Made by a program: the position numbers and the translations under genes
In this document: positions 1 to 11,300 of the stretch, one piece after another
Layout: every line of letters starts with the position of its first letter
Position numbering within the stretch: the first letter of the stretch is position 1
The notes under the pieces: generated by a model
Databases searched by the model: none
Seen by the model: only the letters and a program-made list of their open reading frames with translations
What the model was told of the DNA's origin: nothing
Source: Linum tenue
Lineage: Eukaryota > Streptophyta > Magnoliopsida > Malpighiales > Linaceae
Length of the DNA stretch: 64,000 nt
Reading direction: 5' to 3'
Assembly (NCBI GenBank): GCA_946122785.1
Contig: CAMGYJ010000008.1
Span: 11,681,475 to 11,745,474, forward strand

Positions 1-1460
1 GGCAAATTTAATTTCTTCATAACTAATATCCCTTAAAAGCTTGCTATTCATAGAAGGAGTGACCTCTCTTTCCAAAGCGTGAACCATAGGGTTTGTCTCA
101 GGGGTAATACCTTTCTTGAAGAGAATTATGTAGTAATCATTGATGCATAGTGAGACTTCTTCCTGCCCTTTGAATAATCCGCCCTGCTCGTTTCTTAACA
201 TTTTAATGGTGTTCCTCTTGCGGCTGGCAGTGGCTTTTGCATGAAAGAACTTGGTATTCTTGTCACCCCCTCTTAACCAGTCAACTCTTGATTGTTGTTT
301 TCACAGTTCCTCTTCTTGTTGGATCAACTCTCTTCTTTCAGCCTCCAGGGCCCTCCTTTGCTCAAGAACCAGATCAGTTTTTGGTTTATACTTGAAAGTT
401 TTGAGCAGTTTATCAATTCTCTCGATTTTCTTCCTTATGTCTCCAAACTTTCTCTTACTCCTACTCAGCAAATCAACTCTACACTTAGTTAGAGCAGAGA
501 GTAGGTTCTCGCTGTTACTTGCATTACACGCCCTTTCTATAATGGCAACACTTTCAGGGTCTTTAAGCCAGAACGGCTCCACACGAAAATACCATCCCCA
601 CTTTATTTCTTCCTCATCCTTTCCTGCCATATACAACAAGATAGGACAATGGTCAGAACCACACCGATCAAGGTGAAAAACTTGATGGTTTGGGTAAGAG
701 GTTTTCTAGTCCCAACTAGCCACACATCGATCAAGCCTCTCTTCAATGTAACCCTCATTAGCTCTACTGTTCTCCCAGGTGAATGGATAGTCGTTAAAAC
801 CACAGTCTAGGAGTCCACAAAACTCAAGAGCTTCTATGAATTCCATAGTCTGATGTTCATTAATGAGTCTACCCCCTCTCTTCTCATTTCCAGAGAGGAG
901 TTGGTTAAAATCACCCATACAAACCCATGGTAATGAACAACCGTTTTTTAGATCCCTTAGAAGATTCCACGATCTGAATCTATCATCATGTTCAGCCCAT
1001 CCATAAAGCCTGTCAGTCTCCATCTATCACTCCCCTCCTCGTTACCAACAAGAACATCGATGTGGTGGAGTGAGGAGACTTTTACCACAAAAACATCCTC
1101 ATTCCACAATAGGCATAAGCCTCCTGCCTTCCAACCTTTATCATTCCTTGCTGCCACCCCGCACCCACCTGAGAAACCCAGCTTGCGTTGAATCTCTTGC
1201 CATCTACTCTCATCTTTTCGAGTTTCCATAAGAAAGATAATGTTAGGTTGTTGTTTCTGGACCAGCCTTTTCAACTTAGCAACTGCCGAGGAGCTGCCCA
1301 AACCTCGACAGTTGTAACTTAGGAGCTTCATTGGGCTCGGCGGGCTTGCTCCTCGGCAAGGACCGCCACATCGCCATCCACATTAGAGAAAGAGAGGGAT
1401 TTATGTCGCTTGTCTCCCAAAGGGCCTTCATCTATTTCCATATCATCAGGACTGATGAGA
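1..1460 (-). mobile_element. LINE (non-LTR retrotransposon) fragment: ORF1 end and 5' part of ORF2
   Basis: Read on the minus strand, this is the start of a plant LINE ORF2. An endonuclease/exonuclease/phosphatase-type domain begins at 1331 (MKLLSYNCRGLGSS, then IIFLMETR) and continues in shifted frames through 1023-706 (DFNQLLSG, CGLLDCGF) to 639-301. Towards position 1 follows the pre-RT linker that contains TKFFHAKA. The tail of ORF1 lies upstream (about 1331-1460), and its stop appears to overlap the ORF2 start as ATGA, a usual plant LINE arrangement. Several frameshifts and stops break ORF2, so it is dead. The element runs off the left window edge before the RT domain. At about 1450-1475 it abuts copia sequence read in the other direction. 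The junction is only approximate. Confidence 0.85.
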
Positions 1461-2130
1461 GGTATTACCTCTGGGATGGCTGCAATACTCTTGTTCTTTG
1501 CTGGATTATGAACTACTTACAGAAAGATATTGCTCGTAGCATGATGAGTCATGAAAATGCCCATGTTCTGTGGGAAGAGTTACGCCGCCGCTTTGCTCAA
1601 CCTAATGCTCAGCGGATTATCAACATTGAAGACGAGATTCAAGCTTGCAAACAAGGCGATATGACTGTTCTTCAGTATTACACGAAGATCCAAGGGTTGC
1701 GGGAAGATTATCAACAGTTCTGCTCCATTGTTCCATGTGCTTGCGCACCTGGTAACCCACTCCTTTGTGCTGCTGTTGAGGCCTTCAAGGCCAAACATGA
1801 TACTGATTACCTCATTCGTTTTCTTCGTGGCCTTAACAAGGATTACGAGGTGGTCAAGACTCAATTGTTAATGCGCAAACCCCTTCCTACTGTGTCTGTA
1901 GATGACATTTTGCAGCATGAATAGAAGATTAAGGGAGACACTGCTCACTCCAAGCCTAGTCAGTCTGTAGATCGACCCTGTGGTAAGCCTTAAGGGGACA
2001 CTCCGAAACTCTTTTGCCGCTATTGCAAAATGAACAATCATGAGATCAAGGATTGTTGGCGGTTGAAGCGCAAAGAAAAGGAGAAGGAAGGTTCATTTGC
2101 TGGTTCTGTTTCTCAGGACACTCCTTCTTC
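1460..2130 (+). pseudogene. copia Gag remnant (UBN2-type) with CCHC zinc knuckle
   Basis: The translated stretch WDGCNTLVLCWIMN, followed by VLWEELRRRF and YYTKIQGLREDY, is the gag core typical of plant copia elements. A TAG near 1922 and a TAA near 1992 interrupt it. The knuckle just before 2030 reads CRYCKMNNHEIKDC and fits CX2CX4HX4C, so the nucleic-acid-binding motif is intact although the frame is broken. The apparent ATG at 1331 belongs to the neighbouring LINE sequence and is not a real gag start. Role when active: particle protein that packages element RNA. Confidence 0.8.
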
Positions 2131-2369
2131 CGACAGTAGTACTCTTTCTAATGGTAGCACTAGTCCTTCACTGAGCGTTCGTGGGCTTTCCACTGAAGAT
2201 GTGCAGAAACTCAAACACCTCCTGCAGTATGGTACTGATTCTGGCCCCGTTTCTCCTGGCTCTCCACACATTAATCACAAGGCGTTTTCTGTCTCTCAGA
2301 ACTTACCACAGTTTCCTAATCACTCTGGTAAGTTTATCCTTTCTTCCTACAATGAGATGGATGAATTAG

Positions 2370-2812
2370 CCTTGGATAGAATGTGGATTTTAGATACTGA
2401 GGCCTCGGATCATGTCACATGTAGTCTCTCCCACTTTGTTGACCACATTCCTGTTACCAACACCTATGTTTACTTACCTAATCGTTCTAAGGTTCTAGTA
2501 AGTCACATAGGTACAATCCAACTCCCTACTGGTATGCACTTGCATAATGTCCTTCTGGTTCCTAGTTTCACTTTCAATCTTGTCTCTGTAAGTAAACTGA
2601 CTAGAGATCTCACAGTTTCCTTACAATTCCATTCCATTGTTTGTGATATCCAGGACCAGTTGACCCAGCAGAGGATTGGTTTGGCAAAACAACTTAGAGG
2701 TCTCTACCACCTAGTTCCTGTTCCTTGTTCATCCTCCCTTGTTGATTCATCTTCTTCCAGTCACCTTGCAGCCACTACCTACAATTTTGATCCACAAGAC
2801 ATCAACCTTTGG
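2370..2812 (+). pseudogene. copia protease and first half of GAG-pre-integrase
   Basis: The aspartic protease active-site region reads WILDTEASDHVTC. Copia proteases normally have D-S/T-G-A here, so the glycine has become glutamate and the enzyme would be inactive. Downstream sequence (YLPNRSKVLVSHIG, LHNVLLVPSFTFNLVSVSKL) is the standard protease C-terminal half. The GAG-pre-integrase motif begins at INLWQW and is cut by the hAT insertion. It resumes after 3401 as WHWRLGHPSRDRF. Confidence 0.85.
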
Positions 2813-3393
2813 CAATGGCGGATCCAGAAATTCTTTGTAGGGGTGTCCTATTCCAAAAATTAAATTAAATTAATTATAAAATAATACATAAATAAATAAT
2901 AAAATATTCAATTAGTACAAATGTTGACAGAAATCCACGATGTGTTTTCATATTTCGAAAAAAATATAAGATAGATTTGGTGTCTACACTGCTCAACAAA
3001 TCGATATATCCTACTAGTTCGCGTATTCAATTTCTAACCTTGTTCATGATGTAATTCAAAGTTGAAAAGACTGTTTCAACACTTGCAGTGTAACCATAAA
3101 ATCAATTCAAATTAGGGGTACCCCTGGGGATAAAAAATCGCGTTTTTACCATTATATACTGTTTAAAATAGAACAACAAATGAGTTATAACCTAATGGAA
3201 AAGATGTTTAATAATAAGAGTGTCCTAGATTTGAATAACACAGAGTACCACTTATATTTTTTTAATCATACGCAAACCACTATCGAGGGTAAGATAATCG
3301 TTTATTAAAATTTTAGGGGTGTCCCAGATTACCAATTATATTTTGTTTATCTATACGAAACTACTACCATAAAGCACCATGTATCCGCCACTA
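2813..3393 (-). mobile_element. Non-autonomous hAT transposon remnant with 8-bp target duplication
   Basis: The insertion splits the copia pre-integrase motif. Both flanks carry ACCTTTGG (2805-2812 and 3394-3401), an 8-bp target duplication as made by hAT elements. The ends are inverted repeats: left CAATGGCGGAT, right (reverse complement) TAGTGGCGGAT, matching the hAT YA-N-NG terminal pattern. About 2900-3110 on the minus strand still encodes a hAT C-terminal dimerisation region: TASVETVFSTLNYIMN, then VDTKSILYFFRNMKTHRG, with an in-frame stop. It is therefore a deletion derivative that kept only the transposase tail. Removing the insertion together with one duplication restores the copia reading frame, which confirms the boundaries. 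Confidence 0.88.
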
Positions 3394-4262
3394 ACCTTTG
3401 GCATTGGAGATTAGGGCACCCTAGTCGTGATAGATTCATGTTGCTTAAGAAAACTGATTCCTCTGTAACTAGTGAGCCTGTTTATCACTATGATATATGT
3501 CATTTGTCAAAACAAAGGAAACTTCCTTTTCCCATTAGGGACACTTCTGCCACAGAGGCTTTTGCATTAATTCATGTTGACATCTGGGGCCCCTTATCTA
3601 CTAAATCTTATGATGGCTATTCCTATTTCTTGACCATTGTGGATGATTGTACTCGTGCTGTTTGGATATATCTTATGCAACATAAATTTGAAACAAGAGG
3701 TTTACTGGAAGGTTTTTGCAAGTTGGCTGAAAAGCAGTTTAACAAATCTGTTAAAGTGATAAGGAGTGATCAAGGGAAGGAGTTCCATATGACTGAATTC
3801 TACAGATTAGATGGCATTGAACATCAGACTTCTTGTGTTGAGACTCCTGAACAGAATGGCCGAGTTGAACGGAAGCAATAGTATATTTTAAATGTGGCTA
3901 GGGCTCTTAGATTCCATTCTGGCATTCCTTTAAAGTTTTGGAGCGATTGTGTATTACATTCTGTTTACTTGATCAACAGAATGCCTTCTCCAGTTCTCCA
4001 AAATTGATCTCCCTATGAGCTTTTGTGCCACAAACCCCCTTTGTTGTCCTCTCTAAGAGTTTTTGGCAGCTTATGTTATGCCACTACCCTCACACAAGGT
4101 AGAACCAAGTTCCATTTTCGAGCCAAACAAGCCATTTTTCTCAGTTTTCCTGCTGGCATCAAAGGTTACAAGCTCTTTGATCTCAATGATCATCGAGTAT
4201 TTATTTCAAGACATGTTTCTTTATACGAGGACATTCTTCCCTTCAAATTTCTCTTCTTCTGA
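3394..4262 (+). pseudogene. copia integrase remnant
   Basis: After the hAT element the frame gives HWRLGHPSRDRF, a zinc-binding region ending CHLSKQRKLPF (the first cysteine of the pair is replaced by tyrosine), and the core DDE triad in DIWGPL, SDQGKEF and ETPEQNGRVERK. A TAG at 3879 and a TGA near 4005 break the frame. The C-terminal part (LRVFGSLCYAT, GIKGYKLFDL) runs to about 4230. When active, integrase inserts element cDNA into the host chromosome. All three catalytic acids remain, but the protein is interrupted. Confidence 0.85.
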
Positions 4263-4374
4263 CCATCCTTCTATTCCTACAACACCTCCTGCTATGACTC
4301 CACCCTTAGCTCCATTTTTTGTTCCTTGTCCTCCTCCTCATCCTTCTACCACTTAGGGATCAAGGGGGGCATCT

Positions 4375-5495
4375 GTGCCACATAATGTGTCTCCTTCTGA
4401 TCCTGAGTCTGATGATGATGACAGTGATAGTGACCCCATTCCTCCTGCCGAGGTAGTTGAAACTCCAAACCCTGTGCTGCCACACACACAACATTCCAGT
4501 TCTGATATAGAAGAAGATATAGAAGAACCACCAGAATTGAAAGTTCAGGCAGAATTTGATGGAAGGCCTATTAGAGCGAATAGAGGAAAGTTACCTGCTA
4601 AGTTGAATGATTACTATGTGGGAACCATCAGTAGACATCCCATTACAGCTCATTTGGGATATGATTTGCTACCTCCAACAGACAAACACTATGCTTTAAG
4701 CATAGTTGCAGAAACTGAACCAACAACTTACAAGGAGGCTGCCCAAGATGATAGGTGGAATCAAGCTATGAATGATGAAAGGCAAGCCTTGGAGGATAAC
4801 CATACATGGGATGTAGTTCCACTACCATAAGGAAAGAAGGCTATTGGCAGTAAATGAGTATATAAAATCAAGCAAAACCTGATGGCAACATTGAAAGATT
4901 CAAGGCCAGAGTAGTAGCAAAAGTGTATACTCAGGTATATGGCATTGTTTTTCTTGACACATACTCACCTGTGGCCAAGATTAATTCCATCAAAGCTCTC
5001 CTGGCAGTGGCAGTAAGCAAGAACTGGGTTTTGGATCAAATGGATGTTTCAAACGCATTTCTCTATGGGAATTTAGAAGAGGAAGTATACATGGAGCTCC
5101 CTCCTGGAGATCCTAGAGCCAACAGCAAGGAAATACTAGTTTGCAGACTCAGAAAGTCGCTTTATGGCTTGAAACAGGCAAGTCGTCAATGGTTTGCAAA
5201 ATTAACTAATTCTTTGTTAAAGCATGGGTTTTCCCAATCACATTCAGACTACTCTCTCTTCACTAAGTGGGTGCATAGAAGGATTGTGGTGTTGTTAGTA
5301 TATGTCGATGACATTATACTTGGTGGGAGTGACATGAAGGATATAGAAGAAGTAAAAGGCTTCCTGAGCAAGAACTTTAAGATCAAGGATCTGGGTTGTT
5401 TAAAATACTTTCTTGGACTTGAAATTAGCAGGAGCAGTGATGGCATTTCTGTTTGCCAGAGGAAGTATTGTTTAGAGCTGTTGAGAGATACATGA
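4375..5495 (+). pseudogene. copia reverse transcriptase remnant
   Basis: An acidic linker leads into YKEAAQDDRWNQAMNDE, the usual start of the copia RT region. After stops at 4828 and 4855 the frame resumes at about 4923 with DTYSPVAKINSIKALLAVA, LDQMDVSNAFLYGNLEEEVYM, LYGLKQASRQW and the catalytic YVDDIILGG (about 5300). A TGA at 5493 follows LLRDT. The polymerase palm motif with both aspartates is preserved. The interruptions make the copy inactive. Confidence 0.88.
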
Positions 5496-5525
5496 TATCT
5501 TGATGCCAAGAGTTTCAAGTCACCT

Positions 5526-6290
5526 TTGGATCCTAAGGTGAAGCTAAGAGCTAAACAGGGAAGGCCACTTGAAGACCCTGAAGTTTATAGACGATTAATT
5601 GGTCGTCTTCATTACTTGACTACCACCAGGCCTGACTTAACTTTTCCAATGCAGCAGTTAAGTCAGTTTCAGCAAGAACCTTACACAGAACACCTACAAG
5701 CTGCCTACAGAATACTAAGGTACATAAAGGGTACACCTCGTCAGGGTCTCTATAGTGACTCGGATTGGGTTAGCTGTCCAGATTCTAGGAGATCAGTTAG
5801 TGGCTATTGCACATTCCTTGGAAGTTCTTTGATCACGTGGAAGGCAAAGAAGCAAACCACAGTTTCTCGATCTTCTTTTGAGGCAGAATACATAGCACTT
5901 GCTACATTAGTGTGTGAGTTGCAATGGCTGAAGGTTCTGATGGCAGAGTTAAGTGTGGAGGTCTCTTTACCCATCTCAGTGTTTTGTGATAACAAATCGG
6001 CGATACATATTGCTGATAATCTGGTATTTCACGAAAGGACAAAGCACATAGAGATAGATGTGCATGTAACAAGGGAAAGAGTGAAGTCCGGTTTGATTAA
6101 ACTGTTCTATGTCAAAGCTGTTGATCAATTAGCAGACTTGTTTACTAAGCCTTTGAACAGGTTCAGGATCAAGGAGTTGCTTGACAAATCAGGAGTGGAA
6201 AACAGATACATTCTAGCTTGTGGGGGGCTGATAAAGAGTGAAGATCAAGCTGGAAGCTCGAAGACAAGTGCAGCAGCAGAAGATCAGTAA
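5526..6290 (+). pseudogene. copia RNase H remnant
   Basis: The frame contains YRRLIGRLHYLTTTRPDL, then YSDSDWVSCPDSRRSVSGYC, SRSSFEAEYIALA, FCDNKSAIHIADN and FHERTKHIEIDVH. These are the conserved copia RNase H blocks, with the catalytic D, E and D visible. The domain ends near 6219. The last codons of this open frame run through the polypurine tract into the 3' LTR, so its C-terminus after LACGG is probably not element protein. Confidence 0.85.
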
Positions 6291-6743
6291 CTTGAAGCTG
6301 AGAAGTTTCGAAGACCAGAGAAGAGAAGAAACGTTTCCTATTTCTTTACTTTATTATTGTAAAGGCTGTCGTTTTGTTATTATGCTTTGTAGACGTTAAA
6401 CACTCAGGATAACGACCTGTCAAGCTGAGACACGTGACAACCTCAGTTTAAACAAGTCGTTAATCACTATATAACGGTATAAATAACAAACAGTTGGAAA
6501 CCTCACTCCTTTGAGGGTTTCCGATTAATCTCTACCGCCTCCTTTACTTTTCTTCACGACGTGAACATTCCCCAACTGGTTCATCTTCCTTCTTCTCCTG
6601 CGGCGGCGACGTCCTACTCTTTGACGCCGGCGACGGTAAGCAACCGCAATACGTTTTGCGCGGGGTGAAAGAATTAGTCTTCAAGGAGGGACACGATCTT
6701 TGTATTTCTAATACTTCTTAGATCTAGCGCGAAAGCAAGTCAG
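6229..6743 (+). repeat. Probable 3' LTR of the copia element
   Basis: A purine-rich tract (TGGGGGGC, 6220-6228) is followed directly by TG at 6229, the standard start of a retrotransposon LTR. Inside lie TATA-like sequence at 6468-6484 and a CT-rich region near 6530-6600, consistent with U3, R and U5. The end is set at a CA near 6742, which is a guess because the 5' LTR is missing and no target duplication could be matched. Confidence 0.55.
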
Positions 6744-6899
6744 ATTTGACATAAGTGATAAGTGACGATTAGAAGGGAGGCAACAGCCATTATGGGAAGA
6801 GGAGGAGCCGAGAAGGGGTTTTGATTATTATTTTGTTTGAACCAAAAATATTTGACTATTATATTACATTTACCCAAAAAAATAATTCATACCAACTTT

Positions 6900-7267
6900 C
6901 CTTGTGGAGCTGTTGGCTTTCAGGGATGCGATGCGATGGTGTCTTGCACGGGGCTTGACAACGATTCTTTTTGCGGGGGATGCTAAGGTCGTCATTGACA
7001 AGATTTTGGCAGGATTGACCGGAGATACCCGTGGAGGGACGATTCTTGAGGAGATGATGGTGCTTCGTCAATCCTTTGTGCATTTCTCTGTCCAGTTTGT
7101 TGGTAGGCGTTGTAATAGGGTTGCCCATTTGGTGGCACGAAAAGCCCTTTCTTTGTTCCCTTCTTTAGTTGGGTTCGATTTTGTTGCGTGGCTGTTTTCG
7201 GTCATTTGAACTCCTTTGTATCTGACTGTTTTCTTGGTAATACGAGCGATCGTTTTGATAAAAAAAA
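6900..7267 (+). mobile_element. 5'-truncated LINE tail encoding an RNase H fragment
   Basis: The fragment is flanked by an 11-bp direct repeat ATACCAACTTT (6889-6899 and 7268-7278) and ends with an A-run after TTTGAT, the signature of target-primed reverse transcription. Its plus strand codes ELLAFRDAMRWCLARG, then FAGDAKVVIDKILAG and RRCNRVAHLVARKAL. This is the C-terminal part of the RNase H-like domain found at the end of plant LINE ORF2. It ends with a stop at 7207-7209. Only about 370 bp were inserted. It has no independent function. Confidence 0.87.
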
Positions 7268-7429
7268 ATACCAACTTTGCGTCCGGTGTTACAACCGGGT
7301 TCGGCCAGCTAACCATGCTAGCTAAACCGGTTAGCAGCCAGGCAAGAAATTAAATTAAAAACAAAAGAAATTCGCAAAACTGATAAAAAAAAACGCAAAA
7401 GAAAAAAATTTCAAGCCCTAGTTCACAGT

Positions 7430-8304
7430 CCAGTTCGAGCAAATACTTGCAGAAGGAAGCCGTCTTTCATTTTCTTTCACCCTTTCAGACGACGGAGAAC
7501 GAGCGCCGAGCTCTGCGCAGGAAGACGCATCAACCTATTCTCTGGTAGGGCAGTCGAGTTTTGCTCCGATCTTCCTCTGCCCACCGCCTCTGCTTCAGTC
7601 TTCTGTAAGGCCTTTCCCCTCTCCTCCGTCGCCGGAACCTTTCGCCAATTTTCATTCACTAGTATCCGAATTCTTTATTCTTCCTCACCGGAAAGTCCTA
7701 ATCCCGTCCCCCGAATCTCTGTGCCGTAATAAGTTTAACCTAAGAAAAACGCCAAGTAACGCAGATACACACACGCACACGCTCTTTCTCTCTGCCTTCC
7801 GCATCTTCTCTTTGTATTGATTCCCTTCGCTCCGCCTTAACAACTTCCTCCGATTTTGGGTTCTTTGCCGCAGATTCTCGTCGCAGTTGGCTGCCGTCCC
7901 CTGAAGTCAGCTCTCTCTATCATCCTTCCTCTGTGGTGCGTTTAATTTCAAACTCGTCTCCGTGGTTGCTTTGCTTATTTGTTTGCATTACATCCGTTTC
8001 TTTATTCTGGAGAGCAATATCTTGAATCTAGTAATCTAGGGTTTTTGCGTTTTCGGATATGACTTATTCTTCGGATTCCGGGTGTTAATCTGATTGCCTG
8101 TGAATTGTTGGTTCCGTCAAAGATAGATCCACCGCCACCTGGGTGTCCTGAATTTTGATAATCTTGTCCGCTTCTTTCTCGGTCTCCGTTTGCAGCAATC
8201 TTCTCATTGCAGGAGAATTGATTGGTTTATCACTCTCACATCTGCAGGTGTCTATTCGGCAAAATAGCATTACAAGAAGAAAGGGGTTACTTCAGATTCT
8301 CTAG
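7430..8304 (+). promoter_or_regulatory. eIF5B 5' leader region with probable 5'-UTR intron
   Basis: Pyrimidine-rich leader-like sequence begins near 7430 (TTTCATTTTCTTTCACC) and continues with CT blocks to about 7930. A likely leader intron runs from a GTGCG donor near 7936 to TCTGCAG at 8241-8247, leaving about 57 nt of leader before the ATG at 8305. No TATA box is convincing. A transcription start anywhere in 7430-7560 is possible. Confidence 0.5.
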
Positions 8305-11300
8305 ATGGGTCGAAAGAAGCCAGCAGCCCGCGACGAGGATAATCCTCCCGCAGTATCTCAGGGAGGTGGAGGGAAATCAAAGAAGAAAACTCTAGTGATA
8401 GATGATGATGAGTACTCCATTGGCACGGAGTTGTCTGAGGAATCTCAGGTCCAGGAGGAACAGCCAGTCATTACAGGCAAGAAGAAAGGTAAGAAGGCAG
8501 ACAAGAAAAGTTCACAGGCTAAGCTGGAGAGTGATGATAAATCATTGGACGATGAAGGTGAGGATGAGGTCCCTGACATTGTGTTTGCTGGGAAGAAGAA
8601 ATCTCAAGGTAAGAAAACTGGAGGGACGAGCACATTCTCTACCTCGAGTTTCGGACTACTCGGAGATGGAGACGAAGATGGTGGTGATGAGGATAAAAAT
8701 AACGAGGATAACTCCGAGGTAGCAGGTGGTAAAGATAGTGAGGAAGAGGATGAATCAGTTGTGAATTTCACTGGGAAGAAGAAGAAGAAGCCCTCTCTTA
8801 AAGGCAGTAAGGGTGGTGGTAGTGTGTTTAGTGCTTCTGCATTTGACGCAATTGATGATGGTGAGGAGGATGGTGAGGTTGTAAACAAAGATGATGATCT
8901 TGAAGATGAGGCTTTGATTGTTGAGTTTACCGGGAAGAAAAAATCTTCCAAAGGTAGTAAGAAGTCTGGTAATGTATTTAGTGCAGCAGCTAGTTTTGAT
9001 ATTCTAGATGAGAATGTGGAGGACAAGGATGATGATGATGATGTTTCCGCTATAACTTTCTCTGGAAAGAAGAAATCTTCTAAAAAAAAGGGAACTAATA
9101 CTAAAAGTGAGGAAAAAGAGGATGTGAAGGCAGTTGAAGAAGTGGCAGACACTTCAAAGAATAAGAAGAAGAAAAAGAAGAGTGGAAGGACTGCACAAGA
9201 AGAGGATGATTTGGATAAGATTCTTGCGGAACTTGGAGAAGGGCCATCTGCTCCGAAGCCTTCTGCGCCGCCTCCTGTGGAGGAGAAAGTTCAGGTTCAA
9301 TCTGAAGCAGTTGCTGAGACGGGTGGAAAAGAGGAGAAGGATGGTGAAGAAGAAAAGGAAGAGTCTGCTGCAGCCAAGAAGAAGAAAAAGAAGAAAGAGA
9401 AAGAGAAAGAAAAGAAGGCTGCTGCTGCAGCTGCCTCTGCTGTTTCAGAGGTTAAGGAAGAAAAGATAGCGGAGGTAAAGGGTGTGACAAGTGAGTCCAA
9501 AAAGGGTGATGCCAAGGGCAAAGCAGCAGATAAGAAGCTCCCAAAGCATGTCAGGGAGATGCAAGAAGCTCTTGCTAGGCGAAAAGAACTTGAAGAAAAA
9601 AAGGCGAGGGAAGAGGAAGAGAAGAGGAGGAAGGAGGAGGAGGAAAGGCTCAGGCTAGAAGAGCTTGAAAGACAAGCGGAGGAGGCTAAGCGTAGGAAGA
9701 AGGAGAGGGAAAAAGAGAAACTCCTGAAGAAGAAGCAAGAGGGAAAACTGTTGACTGGGAAACAGAAGGAGCAACAGCGGCGGTTAGAGGCAATGAGAAA
9801 TCAAATTCTCGCTAATAATGCTAACCTTGGCCTCGCTGCTGGGGACAAAGAAGCAGCACCAGCGAAGAGACCTATTTACAAAACTAAGAAAACAAAACCA
9901 GCTCAGAAGCATGAAAATGGTGCAGCATCTGTTAATCCTGAGGAAGACAGTGAAATAAAAGTTAAGGAAGAAGTCGAGCAAGTGTTGTTAGATGCTGGAT
10001 CTGTGGAAGAAAAGGTTGAGGATGTGGAAACAGAGAAGATGGAAGAGAAAGTGGAAGTTGCTGAAGGAACCAAGGAAAATGGAGTGGAAGAAGAGGACGA
10101 TGATGATGAAGAATGGGATGCGAAGAGCTGGGATGATATCAGCCTCAATGTGAAAGGTGCTTTTGACGATGAGGAGGTTGATCCTGAGCCGGAACCTACT
10201 GTGAAGAAATGTAAGAAGCTTGTCATACCTGCTGCTCGCGCTGCAAGTTTCATACAGCTACTCTGTTTTCCAAATGAACCTTTATCTAGTCTAAATGCCC
10301 TACCTTGTTAAATGTTGATCTCTGTTTCTTGTTTCCCCTTACAGCTTCCGCTCCAGTTGCAGCCAAAACTCCTGCATCCTTACAAGCGAGCAAGGTTCAG
10401 GATGTCCAAAGTAAAAAAAGTAAGGCCCTTACAGAACAAAGTGGGAAGAAACGCTCTGCTGGTGCCAAAAATGGAGCCCCAGCTACAGATGCCACCAGTG
10501 AAGAGCCTGAAGAAGACCTCAGATCACCAATTTGTTGTATTATGGGTCATGTCGATACGGGTAAAACCAAGCTCCTGGATTGCATCAGAGGCACCAATGT
10601 TCAAGAAGGCGAGGCTGGGGGTATCACACAACAAATTGGCGCAACATACTTTCCTGCTGAGAACATAAGAGAGAGAACTAGGGAATTGAAGGCTGATGCA
10701 AAACTGAAGGTCCCTGGTTTGCTGGTTATTGATACCCCTGGTCATGAATCTTTCACCAATCTTCGTTCACGGGGTTCAGGGCTATGTGATATTGCCATTT
10801 TAGTTGTTGACATCATGCACGGCTTAGAGCCGCAAACAATAGAGTCGCTCAATCTCTTGAGAATGAGGAACACAGAATTCATTGTGGCCTTGAATAAGGT
10901 GATTCTTACTACCGATTGTGTTCTTGATTTAATTTATGAGGGTATGCTCTTGGAGATGTTTGTTTCTCTGATCTAGTTGCTGTTTATTGTTTGTTTTGCG
11001 AACTTGATAGGTGGACAGACTCTATGGATGGAAAGTATGTCGAAATGCACCAATTGTCAAAGCAATGAAGCTACAATCAAAAGATGTCCAAAATGAGTTC
11101 AATATGAGGCTTGCACAGGTCTTCGTCATTGCTTTTATCTCTCCCTCTCCTTCTCTCTGCTTGAGGTATCCTGTCTGACTTGCCGTAATTCTTTCCTTTG
11201 GACCAGATCAGTACTCAGTTTCAGGAACAAGGACTGAATACTGCATTGTACTATAAGAACAAGGAGATGGGAGAGACTTATAGTATTGTACCAACAAGTG

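Larger units (their letters stand above)
1460..6743 (+). mobile_element. Degenerate Ty1/copia retrotransposon, lacking its 5' LTR
   Basis: On the plus strand the order is Gag, CCHC knuckle, protease, GAG-pre-integrase, integrase, reverse transcriptase, RNase H, which is the copia order. No 5' LTR or primer-binding site is visible, because copia sequence starts inside gag where the LINE fragment ends. The 3' end has a polypurine tract (6220-6228) and what looks like the 3' LTR from 6229. Reading is interrupted by several stops (near 1922, 1992, 3879, 4005, 4828 and 5493) and by a hAT insertion at 2813-3393. The element is an old, non-functional copy. The 3' boundary is an estimate, because no second LTR exists to define it. 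Confidence 0.9.

Noticed and set aside
1331..1460. ATG at 1331 as the start of the copia Gag
   Set aside because: On the minus strand this stretch is the LINE ORF1/ORF2 junction, and recognisable gag begins only after about 1460.
8604..9152. Ser/Phe-rich antisense open frame over eIF5B exon 1
   Set aside because: It is the reverse complement of Lys/Glu codon runs (GAA/AAG), which always reads as Ser/Phe/Leu. It has no independent support.
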